Numbered from the stretch's first letter, positions 1 to 8,961 are shown. The stretch: 64,000 nucleotides of DNA from Saprospiraceae bacterium (GCA_041392805.1 JAWKLJ010000001.1:2232001-2296000), one strand, 5' to 3'. Notes: generated from the sequence alone by a model not told the origin. Numbers and translations: made by a program.

Positions 1-447
1 AGAGTACCCCTGATGATACATATGCCAGGGATTACAGAGAAAGGTACCGAAAGTGAAGCACCAGTCATCAGCCATGATTTCTTCCCTACTTTTGTCGAAA
101 GTTTGGGGCTTAAACTAGCACAAAAAACCACCTTCGATGGCCTTAGCTTGATGCCAGCGCTAAGGGGCAAACCGCTGCAAAGAGAGACACTGTTTTGGCA
201 CTACCCGCATTACCATGGCTCCGCCTGGAAACCGGGTGCCGCCATCCGACAAGGAAATTGGAAACTCGTCAAAGATTTTGAAACACAACAATCCGAATTG
301 TATGACCTGCAAGCGGATATAGGGGAAACGCATGATTTATCCACTACTTTTCCTGATAAAAAAATGGCCCTGGAAAAATTGTTATTAGCAAAACAACAGG
401 CCATGGGCGCTCAATTTCCAGTGATTAATCCTGATTATCGGGAGTGA
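1..447 (+). CDS. Sulfatase, C-terminal part (gene cut by window edge)
   Basis: The reading frame is open from base 1, so the gene starts upstream of the window; 148 residues are visible. The opening RVPLMIHMPG and the later HDFFPTFVESLGL, FDGLSLMPALRG, FWHYPHYHG and RQGNWKLVKDFE segments are the conserved C-terminal half of the arylsulfatase A-like (alkaline phosphatase superfamily) family, which hydrolyses sulfate esters on glycans or lipids. The catalytic formylglycine motif lies in the missing N-terminal part, so activity and substrate cannot be judged. The last residues show no T9SS sorting domain. Family assignment is strong; exact substrate is unknown. Confidence 0.85.
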   Translation, partial: RVPLMIHMPGITEKGTESEAPVISHDFFPTFVESLGLKLAQKTTFDGLSLMPALRGKPLQRETLFWHYPHYHGSAWKPGAAIRQGNWKLVKDFETQQSELYDLQADIGETHDLSTTFPDKKMALEKLLLAKQQAMGAQFPVINPDYRE

Positions 448-448
448 G

Positions 449-496
449 GGGAAGTGGGAAGTGGGAAGTGGGAAATCGGAAGTGGGAAGTGGGAAG
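449..496 (+). repeat. Heptamer tandem repeat GGGAAGT
   Basis: About six to seven direct copies of GGGAAGT or a one-base variant follow the sulfatase stop. The interruption GGGAAATCGGAAGT also occurs inside the dispersed element at 53919-54048, which suggests the tract is an expanded fragment of the same repeat family. Confidence 0.7.
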
Positions 497-528
497 ATGA
501 AAGAGTCTTTAACGCCAAAATAAAAAAT

Positions 529-966
529 ATGTCAATTCCTCAGGTTAATATCGCAGTATGGAAAGAACTTTCCCATGAGGATTATCTCGCCTATTGCCAA
601 CTAATCCCACAGCTATCTCCGCGGACTGTTATCCCCAGCAAGGCAGCCTTGGCCGAGGCGATTGCCCAACCTCATATCCACGTTATTATCGCTAAAACCG
701 ATCAACTCGTTGGCGCCTTAACCCTGGTGATCAATAGGTTAACTACTGGCATTAATGTAAGAGTGGAGGATGTTATCGTAACAGAAAGTATGCGAGGAAA
801 AGGTTTAAGTCGACTATTGATGGAAGAGGCGATTGCCATTGCTCAAAAGGCCGGAGCCAAATCCATTAACCTCACCTCCAACCCCTCTAGAATAGCCGCC
901 AATTTTTTATACCAAAACCTCGGTTTTGAGCGATATGAAACCAACGTGTACCGGCTTGTTTTGTAG
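529..966 (+). CDS. GNAT family N-acetyltransferase
   Basis: A 145-residue single-domain GNAT protein that would transfer an acetyl group from acetyl-CoA to an amine. The core is visible in order: a beta-strand segment with LVGALTLVIN, the VEDVIVTESMRGKGLSRLLMEEA acetyl-CoA binding loop (motif A, R/Q-x-x-G-x-G/A type) and the C-terminal NFLYQNLGFERYE motif B. An in-frame ATG at 454 would add 25 residues, but these are translated from the GGGAAGT tandem repeat (MGSGKWEIGSGKW), so the ATG at 529 before SIPQVN is preferred. It sits 81 bases after the sulfatase and has no obvious functional link to it. Substrate unknown. Confidence 0.8.
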   Translation: MSIPQVNIAVWKELSHEDYLAYCQLIPQLSPRTVIPSKAALAEAIAQPHIHVIIAKTDQLVGALTLVINRLTTGINVRVEDVIVTESMRGKGLSRLLMEEAIAIAQKAGAKSINLTSNPSRIAANFLYQNLGFERYETNVYRLVL

Positions 967-1036
967 AGTGGAGAGAGGACAGATGCGAAATATGAGCAGT
1001 CAGAAGATAGATGCGAGAAACAAGATGTGAGATTCC

Positions 1037-1073
1037 CTCCAATACCTCCACTCCTCCAATACCTCCACGTCCC
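1037..1073 (-). repeat. Dispersed repeat, GGACGTGGAGG family (copy 1)
   Basis: A 37-base block built of two CTCCAATACCTCCA units ending in CGTCCC. Close relatives lie at 20211-20230 and 40268-40304, with an inverted relative at 40214-40250. It lies between the stops of the GNAT and ABC genes. Function unknown. Confidence 0.65.
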
Positions 1074-1098
1074 TTAAAAAACACGAGATACCTCCTTT

Positions 1099-1785
1099 TC
1101 ACCCCAACTGCTCCAAAACCCCTTCCATCCCTTGCTGAAATTCGGATTTGATCTTTTGCTTTAAAAAGTCGAAGCTGGGGCGTTCAAAGGTCGTTTCGAT
1201 TTGGCCTGCTTTCAGCCAGCTAATTTGGTCACAGACTTCCGTTAGCGTAGGCAGGACGTGGCTGGTCAACAAGATGACTTTTTCTTTTTTTCGCAAATGA
1301 TCCAAGATAAGGTAAATGGTCTCGACTGTCTCAAAATCAACGCCATTGAAGGGTTCGTCTAAGAGCAAGATGGGGCGATTTTGGCCGATAGTACCCAATA
1401 AAGCAAGCTTTTTCCTCATTCCCGTCGAATAGGTCTCCACCAGGTCATTCAAGGGAAGGTCAAAGAATTTATTCCAGGCATTTATATCAAAATGAGCATT
1501 TTTGAACGTCGTCAATTCGAGGTATTCCTGGCCTTTGAGGAAAGGGTAAAAATAATTTTGCGTCTCCAAATAGGCAATGTCTCCATTTTTGAGCGGTGCA
1601 CCAGCAAAGGTAAAGGTCCCTCCCTGTCGGGCGAGCAAGCCGTATAGGCATTTGAAAAAGGTCGTCTTTCCGGCGCCATTTCGACCCAGGATACCATGTA
1701 TTTTGCCTTTTTCACAGTCAAGACTAAGACCATTGAGCACCTGTTTATTGCCATAAAAGGCACTTAATTGATCAATTTTAAGCAT
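1099..1785 (-). CDS. ABC transporter ATP-binding protein
   Basis: A 228-residue ABC ATPase that would power the neighbouring membrane protein. Walker A is GRNGAGKT (residues 34-41), the signature is YSTGM (119-123) in place of LSGGQ, Walker B is ILLLDEP (139-145) and the switch histidine is in TSHV (H176). The degenerate signature and the short length are common in ABC-2 type exporter subunits of Bacteroidota. The permease gene at 1778-2734 precedes it on the same strand and overlaps it by 8 bases, so the two are translationally coupled. Cargo cannot be deduced. Confidence 0.9.
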   Translation of the reverse strand: MLKIDQLSAFYGNKQVLNGLSLDCEKGKIHGILGRNGAGKTTFFKCLYGLLARQGGTFTFAGAPLKNGDIAYLETQNYFYPFLKGQEYLELTTFKNAHFDINAWNKFFDLPLNDLVETYSTGMRKKLALLGTIGQNRPILLLDEPFNGVDFETVETIYLILDHLRKKEKVILLTSHVLPTLTEVCDQISWLKAGQIETTFERPSFDFLKQKIKSEFQQGMEGVLEQLG

Positions 1786-2734
1786 GGTAGAAAAATTTTA
1801 AACGCTTTTTAGCTTTAACATAATAATACCCCCACAAACCTAGGCTGGCAGGTGCTAAAAAGGGGACCAGCAAACCTAGCGCAAATACGCTCAGCAGCGT
1901 TTGCCCACTTTGTTTTTCTCGATTCGGCAACCAGTTGGCGTACTTCACCAGGATCGCAAAACTCAAGAACAATTGCACGGCGACTATCGCCAAGGCCATG
2001 ATCCACCAGGCACCAAGATGACGAACAAAAAACACCAGGTAGGGCAAACCAAATATCGCATGAAAAATAACGGAATGTAAACCGATCTTCTGCCAGAGCA
2101 GCTTTCCTGGTTTGAACGGCCCTTCCAGGAGTTCTTTGGATTCTAATGGTTCGTACATACTGGCACAAAAAAGAGCGGCTATAATCGTCGTTCCTGGAAT
2201 GGCCCACATCCAATGACTGGCTAACAGGCCAATCAGCCATACAAAGGCCAATAAAAAACCCATTTGGCGAAGGCCCGACCGCCATTCAAAGGCTCGAACC
2301 GGGATCCAACTAAAAGACAAAGCTTTCCACCGCAGGGCAGGCGCCCATTTTTTATCAAAGCCTGCCAGTACGATAGCGCCTCCCACAAAGCCTGCCACCA
2401 TCTCGCCCTTTCCCCAAAACAGTAAAGTGAGCCAAAATGGCGTCATTAACAATAAGTATTCGAAGCTAAACAATAACCAACGTTGGGGGAAAGGCGCAAT
2501 TTGCTGAAGAAAGGAATGATCGCCTCTACTAAAATGCAGGTAGCCGACCGGCAACAACAAGAAAAATATCCCCGCATAATGATCTGCATGCACTAGCGCC
2601 TCAATTGCCCTCAAACCGAAAATTAACCCCACCAAAGGGATGATCAAGATCACATAACCCCAGCCGACGCTTTGCAGCATACGAAAAGATTGGCGAAACC
2701 GAATTAGAAGTACTTTGTATACAAAATCAACCAT
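1778..2734 (-). CDS. ABC-2 type membrane permease subunit
   Basis: A 318-residue polytopic inner-membrane protein with about seven hydrophobic segments (for example GWGYVILIIPLVGLIFGL, FFLLLPVGYLHF, MGFLLAFVWLIGLLA, WWIMALAIVAVQLFLSFAILV). No enzymatic motif is visible. The 8-base overlap with the downstream ATPase gene identifies it as the permease partner of a two-component exporter. The frame is open further upstream to 2812, but the ATG at 2734 (MVDFVYKVLL) is preferred because the extra 26 residues look unlike a membrane protein N-terminus. Low sequence conservation is normal for this type of permease; substrate unknown. Confidence 0.7.
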   Translation of the reverse strand: MVDFVYKVLLIRFRQSFRMLQSVGWGYVILIIPLVGLIFGLRAIEALVHADHYAGIFFLLLPVGYLHFSRGDHSFLQQIAPFPQRWLLFSFEYLLLMTPFWLTLLFWGKGEMVAGFVGGAIVLAGFDKKWAPALRWKALSFSWIPVRAFEWRSGLRQMGFLLAFVWLIGLLASHWMWAIPGTTIIAALFCASMYEPLESKELLEGPFKPGKLLWQKIGLHSVIFHAIFGLPYLVFFVRHLGAWWIMALAIVAVQLFLSFAILVKYANWLPNREKQSGQTLLSVFALGLLVPFLAPASLGLWGYYYVKAKKRLKFFYHA

Positions 2735-2910
2735 CAAAGCAAGGTAGTAAAAAGAGAATTCTTTGCTATCAAAAAATCGCGCAGTGCAGCCATTTGTTCG
2801 ATAAAAAGTCACATTAAGCGACTTTAAGAAAAGCTTAACAGCGCTTTATAAGGGTATTTCCTAAAATTTTTCGACTTTAGTAGGCCAAAAGAAAAAAGAT
2901 AAACTGGCCG

Positions 2911-3498
2911 ATGTTAAAAATCCCCCTTCGCATGATTCGTAGTAAAAATATATGGAATGGTTTGTTTGGCCTTATATTTATTGCATCTGCCTGTTCGCCA
3001 AGCAGCCAACAAGAAGCTAATACGAATACCCCCGAAATATCTTCCCCAATGGATGCCGCTGTCGGCCATCCATTTCCGGTTTACAGTTCCTTCGATCAGG
3101 TAGCATCCATTTTTCAGCAACAATCAGATACAACTTATGTGATCAATTTTTGGGCGACCTGGTGCAAACCCTGTGTCAAAGAGCTGCCCTATTTCGAAGC
3201 CCTGCACACCGATTTTAAAGGAGAAAAACTTAAAGTGATCCTTGTAAGCCTTGACTTCCAAAAAGATATTGAACCCAAACTCATCCCATTTATTAAAGCA
3301 AACAAGTTACAATCGAATATCATTGCGTTAACAGACCACAAGTACAATGAATGGATTGATAAAGTTGACCCGGAATGGGGCGGGGCAATCCCCGTTACGG
3401 TTATTTACAAAGGCGAACATCGGCAATTTATCGGCGAGTCATTTGCCAATCAGCAAGAATTAACCAACTTGGTAAAAAATATGCTGGCGAAGTCCTAA
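2911..3498 (+). CDS. TlpA-like thioredoxin-fold lipoprotein
   Basis: A 195-residue exported thiol-disulfide protein. The N-terminus has a hydrophobic stretch ending in a lipobox (ASAC, Cys28), so it is probably an envelope lipoprotein. The thioredoxin fold contains the active-site motif WCKPC (Cys84 and Cys87) in INFWATWCKPCVKELP, as in TlpA/ResA reductants of periplasmic disulfides, and a possible cis-Pro at AIPVT. A second ATG at 2932 (MIRSK) gives a more compact signal peptide and may be the true start. The next gene is another thioredoxin-fold lipoprotein, about 120 bases downstream in the same direction, so both may serve the same redox pathway. Confidence 0.85.
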   Translation: MLKIPLRMIRSKNIWNGLFGLIFIASACSPSSQQEANTNTPEISSPMDAAVGHPFPVYSSFDQVASIFQQQSDTTYVINFWATWCKPCVKELPYFEALHTDFKGEKLKVILVSLDFQKDIEPKLIPFIKANKLQSNIIALTDHKYNEWIDKVDPEWGGAIPVTVIYKGEHRQFIGESFANQQELTNLVKNMLAKS

Positions 3499-3621
3499 AG
3501 CCAGAAAGAAGCAATTCAAAACGAAAGACAAGTAACCTCTCTATACTTTTTTTTATTCGGGAACATTTGATTAAAAACCTGCTTCTTAAATACCATTTTT
3601 GAACCTTTAAATGATACCATT

Positions 3622-4332
3622 ATGAATCGACTTTGGAACATAAGTTTAGTCCTCTTTTGTATAATCCTAGTTGCAGCCTGCACCAATGGAGAAAAAGGAA
3701 AAGACAAAACAGCGGATCAAATGGAAACCCAGGAGAAGGCCCCAGCAGCAAAAGCCAAATTAGTAAACCTGAAAAAAGAAGGCATCCAGGTGGGAGACCA
3801 GGCTCCCCTATTCAAGTTGAAGAATGTAGATGGCAAAATGTATCGCCTTCAGGACATTAAAGATGCAAATGGCCAACCTGCCAAAGGGTATATCGTTGCG
3901 TTTACCTGCAATACTTGCCCTGTCGCACAAATGTATGAAGACCGCCTTATTGCCTTGCACCACAAAATGGCTGCTCAGGGGTATCCCGTTGTTGCTATCC
4001 AGCCCAATGACCCGGCCATCCAAGCCGGTGATAGCTTTGAAAAAATGCAGGAACGTGCCAGCAAAAAGAACTACCCATTTGTGTACCTATTGGATGAAGG
4101 CCAGTCCATTTACCCTCAATACGGCGCAAGTCGCACCCCCGAAATTTACCTACTAGATGATACCTTTACGCTTCGCTACCATGGCGCCATCGACGATAAT
4201 TCAGGTGACCCCGATGGCGTTACCGTTAATTATGTAGCATTGGCTGTGGCGGCTCTTCAAAATGGTCAGGATCCGAATCCGAGCGAGATCAAGGCCGTTG
4301 GTTGTGGCATTAAAGCCAAACGCAAAAGTTAA
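3622..4332 (+). CDS. AhpC/TSA-related thioredoxin-like lipoprotein
   Basis: A 236-residue lipoprotein (lipobox VAAC, Cys20) of the thioredoxin/peroxiredoxin superfamily. A charged linker runs to about residue 45, followed by the redoxin domain with GDQAPLFKLKNVDG and the motif TCNTCPVAQMYEDRL (Cys96 and Cys99). The CxxC followed by Pro and the NDP motif of VVAIQPNDP place it with the Bacteroidota 'redoxin family' proteins annotated as alkyl hydroperoxide reductase-like rather than with true 2-Cys peroxiredoxins. Such proteins are envelope thiol reductases or peroxidases; its actual substrate is unknown. Confidence 0.8.
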   Translation: MNRLWNISLVLFCIILVAACTNGEKGKDKTADQMETQEKAPAAKAKLVNLKKEGIQVGDQAPLFKLKNVDGKMYRLQDIKDANGQPAKGYIVAFTCNTCPVAQMYEDRLIALHHKMAAQGYPVVAIQPNDPAIQAGDSFEKMQERASKKNYPFVYLLDEGQSIYPQYGASRTPEIYLLDDTFTLRYHGAIDDNSGDPDGVTVNYVALAVAALQNGQDPNPSEIKAVGCGIKAKRKS

Positions 4333-4354
4333 TGAGGGATTAAAAGGTGACAAA

Positions 4355-5134
4355 TTAACTTTTCAGTAAAATTGTCTCTCGGTTAATCGCTAGTTTTTGG
4401 TTACTTCGTTTCTTAGAAATGACTGTAAACGCAATGGCAAAAGCAATGGTTAATCCTCTTAATATATTCGCGGTGATGCCCCCTAAGGCCGTTTCATCCA
4501 TTTCAAACAAATGCCAGGACAAGTTCATAAAGGAATGTAGAAAAATAGGAACCCATAAATTGTAATCCCATTCTACATAAAGCCAGGCAAATAAGATGGC
4601 CCCCATAAAGGTAATCACAAAAATCCCTATCAACTCGTTGAGGTCCTGGCTTTGGTATAGATGCCCGGAGGCGAAAATCAATGCCCCAAAGCATATAGCA
4701 GGAATAAACCCTATGTTGGTATACCGGTAAAGTTGCCCGAACAGAAACCCTCTAAAATATAATTCCTCAATAAAGCCGATGACAATTGATCCGGCTATAA
4801 GGTTTTCTATTTTCAAATGAGTGTGGAAGGTAAAAAAAGCAGCGCCTCCGATTAACATAGGAAGGGTAAACAGTAAGGCAAATAAAAAGGCCTTGGCAAC
4901 CTTATTCGTTAGGCCCAAACTTTTAAGTATATTTTTTTCTCGGTTAATAAAATAGGTGCCTATGAAAATAGGGAGCCCGATTAAGAGATAAGTCAGTAAA
5001 TAACTTAAAAGCCCAAAGTGAGTGATGTTATCTAGCGCCCCCTTTATAGGTCCAAAAAACTGCCGAAAATAATGATACGCGAAAAAAGAAAGAAACACAA
5101 TCAAAATGATCCTCCATGTTTTGTTCATCCTCAT
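4355..5134 (-). CDS. CPBP family intramembrane metalloprotease
   Basis: A 259-residue multi-pass membrane protein of the CAAX protease/bacteriocin-processing (CPBP, Abi) family. The diagnostic motifs are present: EELYFRG (Glu123, Glu124 and Arg128), a histidine in ASGHLY (His158) and HSFMN (His200, Asn204), which together form the metal-dependent active site in this family. About six to seven membrane segments surround them. Members cleave prenylated or membrane substrates or act in bacteriocin immunity and processing; nothing nearby suggests a substrate. ATG at 5134 (MRMNK) and at 5128 (MNK) are both possible starts. Confidence 0.88.
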   Translation of the reverse strand: MRMNKTWRIILIVFLSFFAYHYFRQFFGPIKGALDNITHFGLLSYLLTYLLIGLPIFIGTYFINREKNILKSLGLTNKVAKAFLFALLFTLPMLIGGAAFFTFHTHLKIENLIAGSIVIGFIEELYFRGFLFGQLYRYTNIGFIPAICFGALIFASGHLYQSQDLNELIGIFVITFMGAILFAWLYVEWDYNLWVPIFLHSFMNLSWHLFEMDETALGGITANILRGLTIAFAIAFTVISKKRSNQKLAINRETILLKS

Positions 5135-5202
5135 TGCTTCCGATTTTGATTACCATTTTAATTCAGGGCTGTCGTAGTGTAACCCCATAGCATTTAACAA
5201 CC

Positions 5203-6255
5203 CTACCCTCTCCTCACCCGTACCGCAAAAGCTTCTTGCGGATTTTTCACCATTATTTGATTGACTTCTTTTTTAGAAAAGCCCCATTCATACAGATGCG
5301 GGATCAACTGTTCAAAAATAGTATGATAGGGTTTTGTATTCCCATTGTTAAATAGATCCAATTGAACTTGCGTTTTCCCATTTTCCACTTTCGCATTAAC
5401 GGCCCAACCATCATCATGAGAAATTAAGACCCGGTGAAGCAAACCTTCCTGTTTCAAAGATTGCAAGATGTACAAATACTGCTTCAACTGCCGGGGGCGT
5501 GCATTCACCCCATCCAGACTAAGCCAGACCCCGCGCTTAGCCAACTCAATCAAGTAATTACCATCTTCTGCGTCATTTTGTGCATGTACCCAAATCATGG
5601 CCGACGGCGCCACCCCTTCCGCTGCCAGCCAAGCTTGTTCTTCGGCTGCGGCCGCCCCATCTCCGGTATGGATGGCGATGCTCAGACCTGTTTGTAGGTG
5701 CGCAATTGCAGCGGCCTTTACCAGTTTGTGTTCATCAGGTGTCAAGGGGGCTTTATTCACCCCGATCTTGATAAACCCGGGGCGAATGCCAGTACCATCA
5801 ATGCCTTCTTCCCACTCCTTGATCCATCGCTGTGCCAATTGGACAGCACTTTCTTCGTAAAAATGTTTTGGTAGATACTTGTAATTGGCCGCAGCGTAAT
5901 ACCCTGTATTGGTCACTATCTGTAAGCCGCTCAGCCGAGAAAGTTGCTGAAGTAATAAAACATCTCTTCCAATATAATTTGGCGTACATTCGAAGAAGGT
6001 TTGGCAGCCCAGGGCTTTTAGTTTTTCAAGATAGGGTAAAATACCTTTCACGGCACTTGCACTATCATATTGGGGTTGGACGACGAGCTCTGCGCCTGTA
6101 AAATCGGTTGTCACATGTTCGTGAGGCAAAACCACGCCCATTTTTCGGACAGGAACTGGGCCATTTACGGTCATGATATAGTCTGCCATCGGAAATGGAA
6201 GCAACCAAGCTAAACTTCCGAGGCTGGTTGTAGTTATAAAAGTACGACGTAACAT
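5203..6255 (-). CDS. Phosphotriesterase-family metal-dependent hydrolase, exported
   Basis: A 350-residue TIM-barrel amidohydrolase of the phosphotriesterase/lactonase (PHP, Php-like) family. The binuclear metal ligands can be read in order: HEH (His45, His47), the bridging Lys163 in GFIKIG, His196 in AIHTGDG, His224 in WVHAQND and Asp281 in ISHDDGW. The N-terminus MLRRTFITTTSLGSLAWLLPF has a twin-arginine-like RR followed by a hydrophobic segment, so export (possibly Tat) is likely; the RR context is not a perfect Tat box. Natural substrates in this family are lactones or phosphoesters. It is divergent from the DUF6377 regulator gene. Confidence 0.88.
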   Translation of the reverse strand: MLRRTFITTTSLGSLAWLLPFPMADYIMTVNGPVPVRKMGVVLPHEHVTTDFTGAELVVQPQYDSASAVKGILPYLEKLKALGCQTFFECTPNYIGRDVLLLQQLSRLSGLQIVTNTGYYAAANYKYLPKHFYEESAVQLAQRWIKEWEEGIDGTGIRPGFIKIGVNKAPLTPDEHKLVKAAAIAHLQTGLSIAIHTGDGAAAAEEQAWLAAEGVAPSAMIWVHAQNDAEDGNYLIELAKRGVWLSLDGVNARPRQLKQYLYILQSLKQEGLLHRVLISHDDGWAVNAKVENGKTQVQLDLFNNGNTKPYHTIFEQLIPHLYEWGFSKKEVNQIMVKNPQEAFAVRVRRG

Positions 6256-6493
6256 GTAAACGAGGCTTTAGTATACCAACAAAACTAGGTAAGCATTGGC
6301 ATTAAACCAAAGGGATACTGACAAGTTTATTAAAAAGCCCAACAAGCATTCATTTTATGATTTCTAAAATAAGAATAAAGTCTTAAATTGAGAAATGTTG
6401 AGATAACAGCCTAATAAATGGGGTTCTCTGGCAATTTTGCTGGTTAACTAATACGACCTACAGCAATGGTCAGAGCAGGTAAATGAAAAGATC

Positions 6494-8137
6494 ATGCTAA
6501 AAACGATTTTCACATTTGGTGTCTTCTTGGTTTGGACAAGCATGGCTTGGGGACAATCTAATCTGGAGGCTTTATTGAATAGGCTTGATAAAACCATCGA
6601 GGCAAGCGATGCTTTTATCAAAGCTAAAGAAACGCGCATCGACTCTTTGAGAAACCTCCTTGAAAAACCTAAAAGTGATTTAGAAGATAGCTACAGCCTA
6701 TATAATCAACTCTATGAAGAATATAAAGCCTACAGATTCGACTCTGCCCTTCATTATGTATATGCCAATATAGAACTGTCAAAGGCCCTCCAAAAACAGG
6801 ACTGGATGGATAAGACCAAGCTAAACTTGTCGGCTATCCTGACCACCACGGGCATGTACAAAGAATCTATTGACAACCTCAATAGCATCGAAAAAAACCA
6901 GCTGCCCGCCCAATTATATTGGCGATACTATCTTGAGCACAAACTGGCCTATGAGGCCTTAAACCAATATGCCCTGGATGGAAATTATGCCCCTTCTTAC
7001 TATTTAAAGGCCAATACCTACCAGGATTCCCTGCTACAATCGCTTACGCCAAACTCAAACGATTATTTATTGGAATCAGGCGTGATGCTCATTAAAGAAG
7101 GAAAACTCAAACAGGCCGAAAAAATTTACCTGGACCTTTGTCTCAACAGGCTAAAACCAGCCACCGCTATTTATGCAAAAGCCACCGCTACCCTGGCCAA
7201 CATCTATGAACAAGAGGGCGAGGAACTTTTGCAAAAGCAATATCTGATCCTATCCGCAATGGCTGATATCCAGGCGGTAGTGAAAGAAAACGCTTCCTTG
7301 ACCAAGCTGGCGATCCAATTGTTCGAGGAAGGAGAAATTGACCGGGCAAATCGCTACATCGAATACGCCTTGGCAGATGCCAATTTTTACAATGCCCGCC
7401 AGCGCAAAGTAGAAATCTCCAAGGTGTATCCTATCATCAACAGGGCCTATCAATTACAAATTGAAAAACAAAAAGACACGCTCCGGTTTTACCTTTTGTT
7501 TATCACCGCCATTTCTATTTTGTTGGTTATTACCCTGATTGCCATTTACCTACAAAATCAAAAACTTTACCGTACACGGCAAAACCTCCACCAATTAAAC
7601 CAGGAATTACACCAGGTCAATACCCGACTAAATGAGTCTAATCAAAGGCTCCAGGAGGCTAACTATATCAAAGAAGAATACATTGGTCACTTCCTCAATC
7701 AGTGCTCCGTCTATATCGACAAACTGGAGTCCTACCAAAAGGTGGTTCGAAAAAAGGTCATGACAAAAGAATTGAATGCCTTGATGAAGATGACAGACTC
7801 TACCACTTTTATGGATGCCGAACTCAAAGAATTTTATGCTAATTTTGATCGCGCTTTCCTGCGCTTATACCCTGATTTTGTCAATGAATTTAATTCCCTA
7901 CTGGATAAGAATCAACAAATTGTACTGAAAAATGGAGAATTGCTCACGACCGAGTTGCGCATTTTTGCGCTCATTCGCCTGGGCATCAATGACAGTTACA
8001 AGATTGCCCATTTCCTCCGCTATTCCGTTAATACCATCTATAACTATCGGGCACAGATCAAAAACAAATCTTCCGTCGAAAGAGATCATTTCGAACACCA
8101 CGTCATGAATATTGGGTCTTTTTATAATGACAATTGA
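6494..8137 (+). CDS. DUF6377-type membrane-anchored transcriptional regulator
   Basis: A 547-residue protein with a signal peptide (residues 1-21, ending SMAWGQ), a periplasmic alpha-helical repeat region (about 25-325), one transmembrane helix (about 329-352, FYLLFITAISILLVITLIAIYL), a coiled coil and a C-terminal cytoplasmic domain with a LuxR-like helix-turn-helix at about 485-530 (LRIFALIRLGINDSYKIAHFLRYSVNTIYNYR). This architecture is that of the DUF6377 family, Bacteroidota regulators that couple a periplasmic sensor to a DNA-binding domain. The SusC/SusD/SusE/amylase genes follow directly, so it most likely senses an oligosaccharide and controls that operon. DNA binding is inferred from the HTH only. 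Confidence 0.85.
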   Translation: MLKTIFTFGVFLVWTSMAWGQSNLEALLNRLDKTIEASDAFIKAKETRIDSLRNLLEKPKSDLEDSYSLYNQLYEEYKAYRFDSALHYVYANIELSKALQKQDWMDKTKLNLSAILTTTGMYKESIDNLNSIEKNQLPAQLYWRYYLEHKLAYEALNQYALDGNYAPSYYLKANTYQDSLLQSLTPNSNDYLLESGVMLIKEGKLKQAEKIYLDLCLNRLKPATAIYAKATATLANIYEQEGEELLQKQYLILSAMADIQAVVKENASLTKLAIQLFEEGEIDRANRYIEYALADANFYNARQRKVEISKVYPIINRAYQLQIEKQKDTLRFYLLFITAISILLVITLIAIYLQNQKLYRTRQNLHQLNQELHQVNTRLNESNQRLQEANYIKEEYIGHFLNQCSVYIDKLESYQKVVRKKVMTKELNALMKMTDSTTFMDAELKEFYANFDRAFLRLYPDFVNEFNSLLDKNQQIVLKNGELLTTELRIFALIRLGINDSYKIAHFLRYSVNTIYNYRAQIKNKSSVERDHFEHHVMNIGSFYNDN

Positions 8138-8216
8138 ATGGACTGGGTAATGGTTTCTTCGTTAGCTACCCAACGTTTCGCGGGGGGCTTTATTGCTTTC
8201 TCCGCGTCCTCCGATC

Positions 8217-8267
8217 CTCTGTGTAACGCCGTGTAACTCCTCCTCGGGGATTTCAAGCTACACAGAG
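8217..8267. repeat. Inverted repeat with 10-bp-phased direct repeats
   Basis: CTCTGTGTA and TACACAGAG form a perfect 9-bp stem. Between the arms GTGTAACGCC and GTGTAACTCC are consecutive decamers. The style is the same as the AATTCGTG array at 50837-50866. Confidence 0.5.
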
Positions 8268-8695
8268 AGGCACAACATACCCCACCCGCCCCCCAAACAT
8301 CCACTTTTATCTACTCTCAATTTACACACAAAAAACTCATTATCAATAATTTAATTAAAAATACATTACAAAACAATCCACTATAGCACCACATCGGCTT
8401 CCCTGACTAAAGACTGTTGATTAAATTTGTTTGGGTATTTACCCTATAGCTGAATAGCTATCCTTCAATCAAAAATAATGATGGAACCTATGCTAAATCC
8501 TATTCAAAGGGTCATGCACGACCTACGGATTATTTGCATATCAAAAAAAATGATGGCACCAAATGTAGCTCCTGCATTTTGGGCGATTGGCCATTGCAAC
8601 ACGATCGATTTAATGTTTATCAGTAAAAAAAGCGACAGGATGATAAACAGCATACATTATTCCAATTTTTCCTTAAACCTTTATCGTCTAATCCA

Positions 8696-8703
8696 TATCT
8701 TTG
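8696..8703 (+). promoter_or_regulatory. Bacteroidota -7 promoter box for the SusC operon
   Basis: TATCTTTG matches the Bacteroidota -7 consensus TAnnTTTG and is followed by a C as in many strong promoters. A good -33 TTTG is lacking, which would fit a promoter that needs the DUF6377 activator. Transcription from here would give an untranslated leader of about 250 bases before the SusC start. Confidence 0.5.
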
Positions 8704-8778
8704 CAGGCCGCTTATTGGATGTAAAAGATTATATTCTTAATCCTCGCGTCATCATCAAACTTTTCAAATCCCAAAAAC

Positions 8779-8799
8779 AAGCACTTTTCGTGCCTTTTT
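8779..8799 (+). terminator. First leader hairpin with U tract
   Basis: AAGCAC, a TTTTC loop and GTGCCTT pair with one bulged base, followed by TTTTT. It looks like an intrinsic terminator located inside the untranslated leader of the SusC gene, about 70-90 bases after the proposed start of transcription. Confidence 0.45.
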
Positions 8800-8831
8800 C
8801 CTCGCAAAAACAACAAACAGAAAGCAATTAC

Positions 8832-8873
8832 AAAAAGCCATATTTACCGGCAATTGCAGGTATGGTTTTTTTG
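8832..8873 (+). terminator. Second leader hairpin with U tract
   Basis: CCAT and ACC on the left pair with GGT and ATGG on the right, and flanking A5 and T7 tracts extend the stem; a run of seven T follows. It is a second terminator-like structure in the same leader, about 90 bases before the SusC ATG. Confidence 0.5.
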
Positions 8874-8961
8874 TTGTGAACCCACGTTTCCGCAACGGTA
8901 GACATTCACTGTAATATTAATCTATAAGCTCATTTTTTAAGTTCTTTACAAATTCTATTTT

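Larger units (their letters stand above)
8138..8961 (+). other. 824-base non-coding region upstream of the SusC operon
   Basis: No convincing gene is present. It contains an inverted repeat (CTCTGTGTA at 8217-8225 and TACACAGAG at 8259-8267) with the 10-bp-phased direct repeat GTGTAACGCC/GTGTAACTCC inside, an AT-rich stretch at 8330-8480, a promoter-like TATCTTTG box and two terminator-like hairpins that are listed separately. Confidence 0.6.

Noticed and set aside
8478..8879. Open frame of 133 codons in the SusC leader
   Set aside because: It lacks family features, spans a promoter-like box and two terminator-like hairpins, and its composition looks non-coding.
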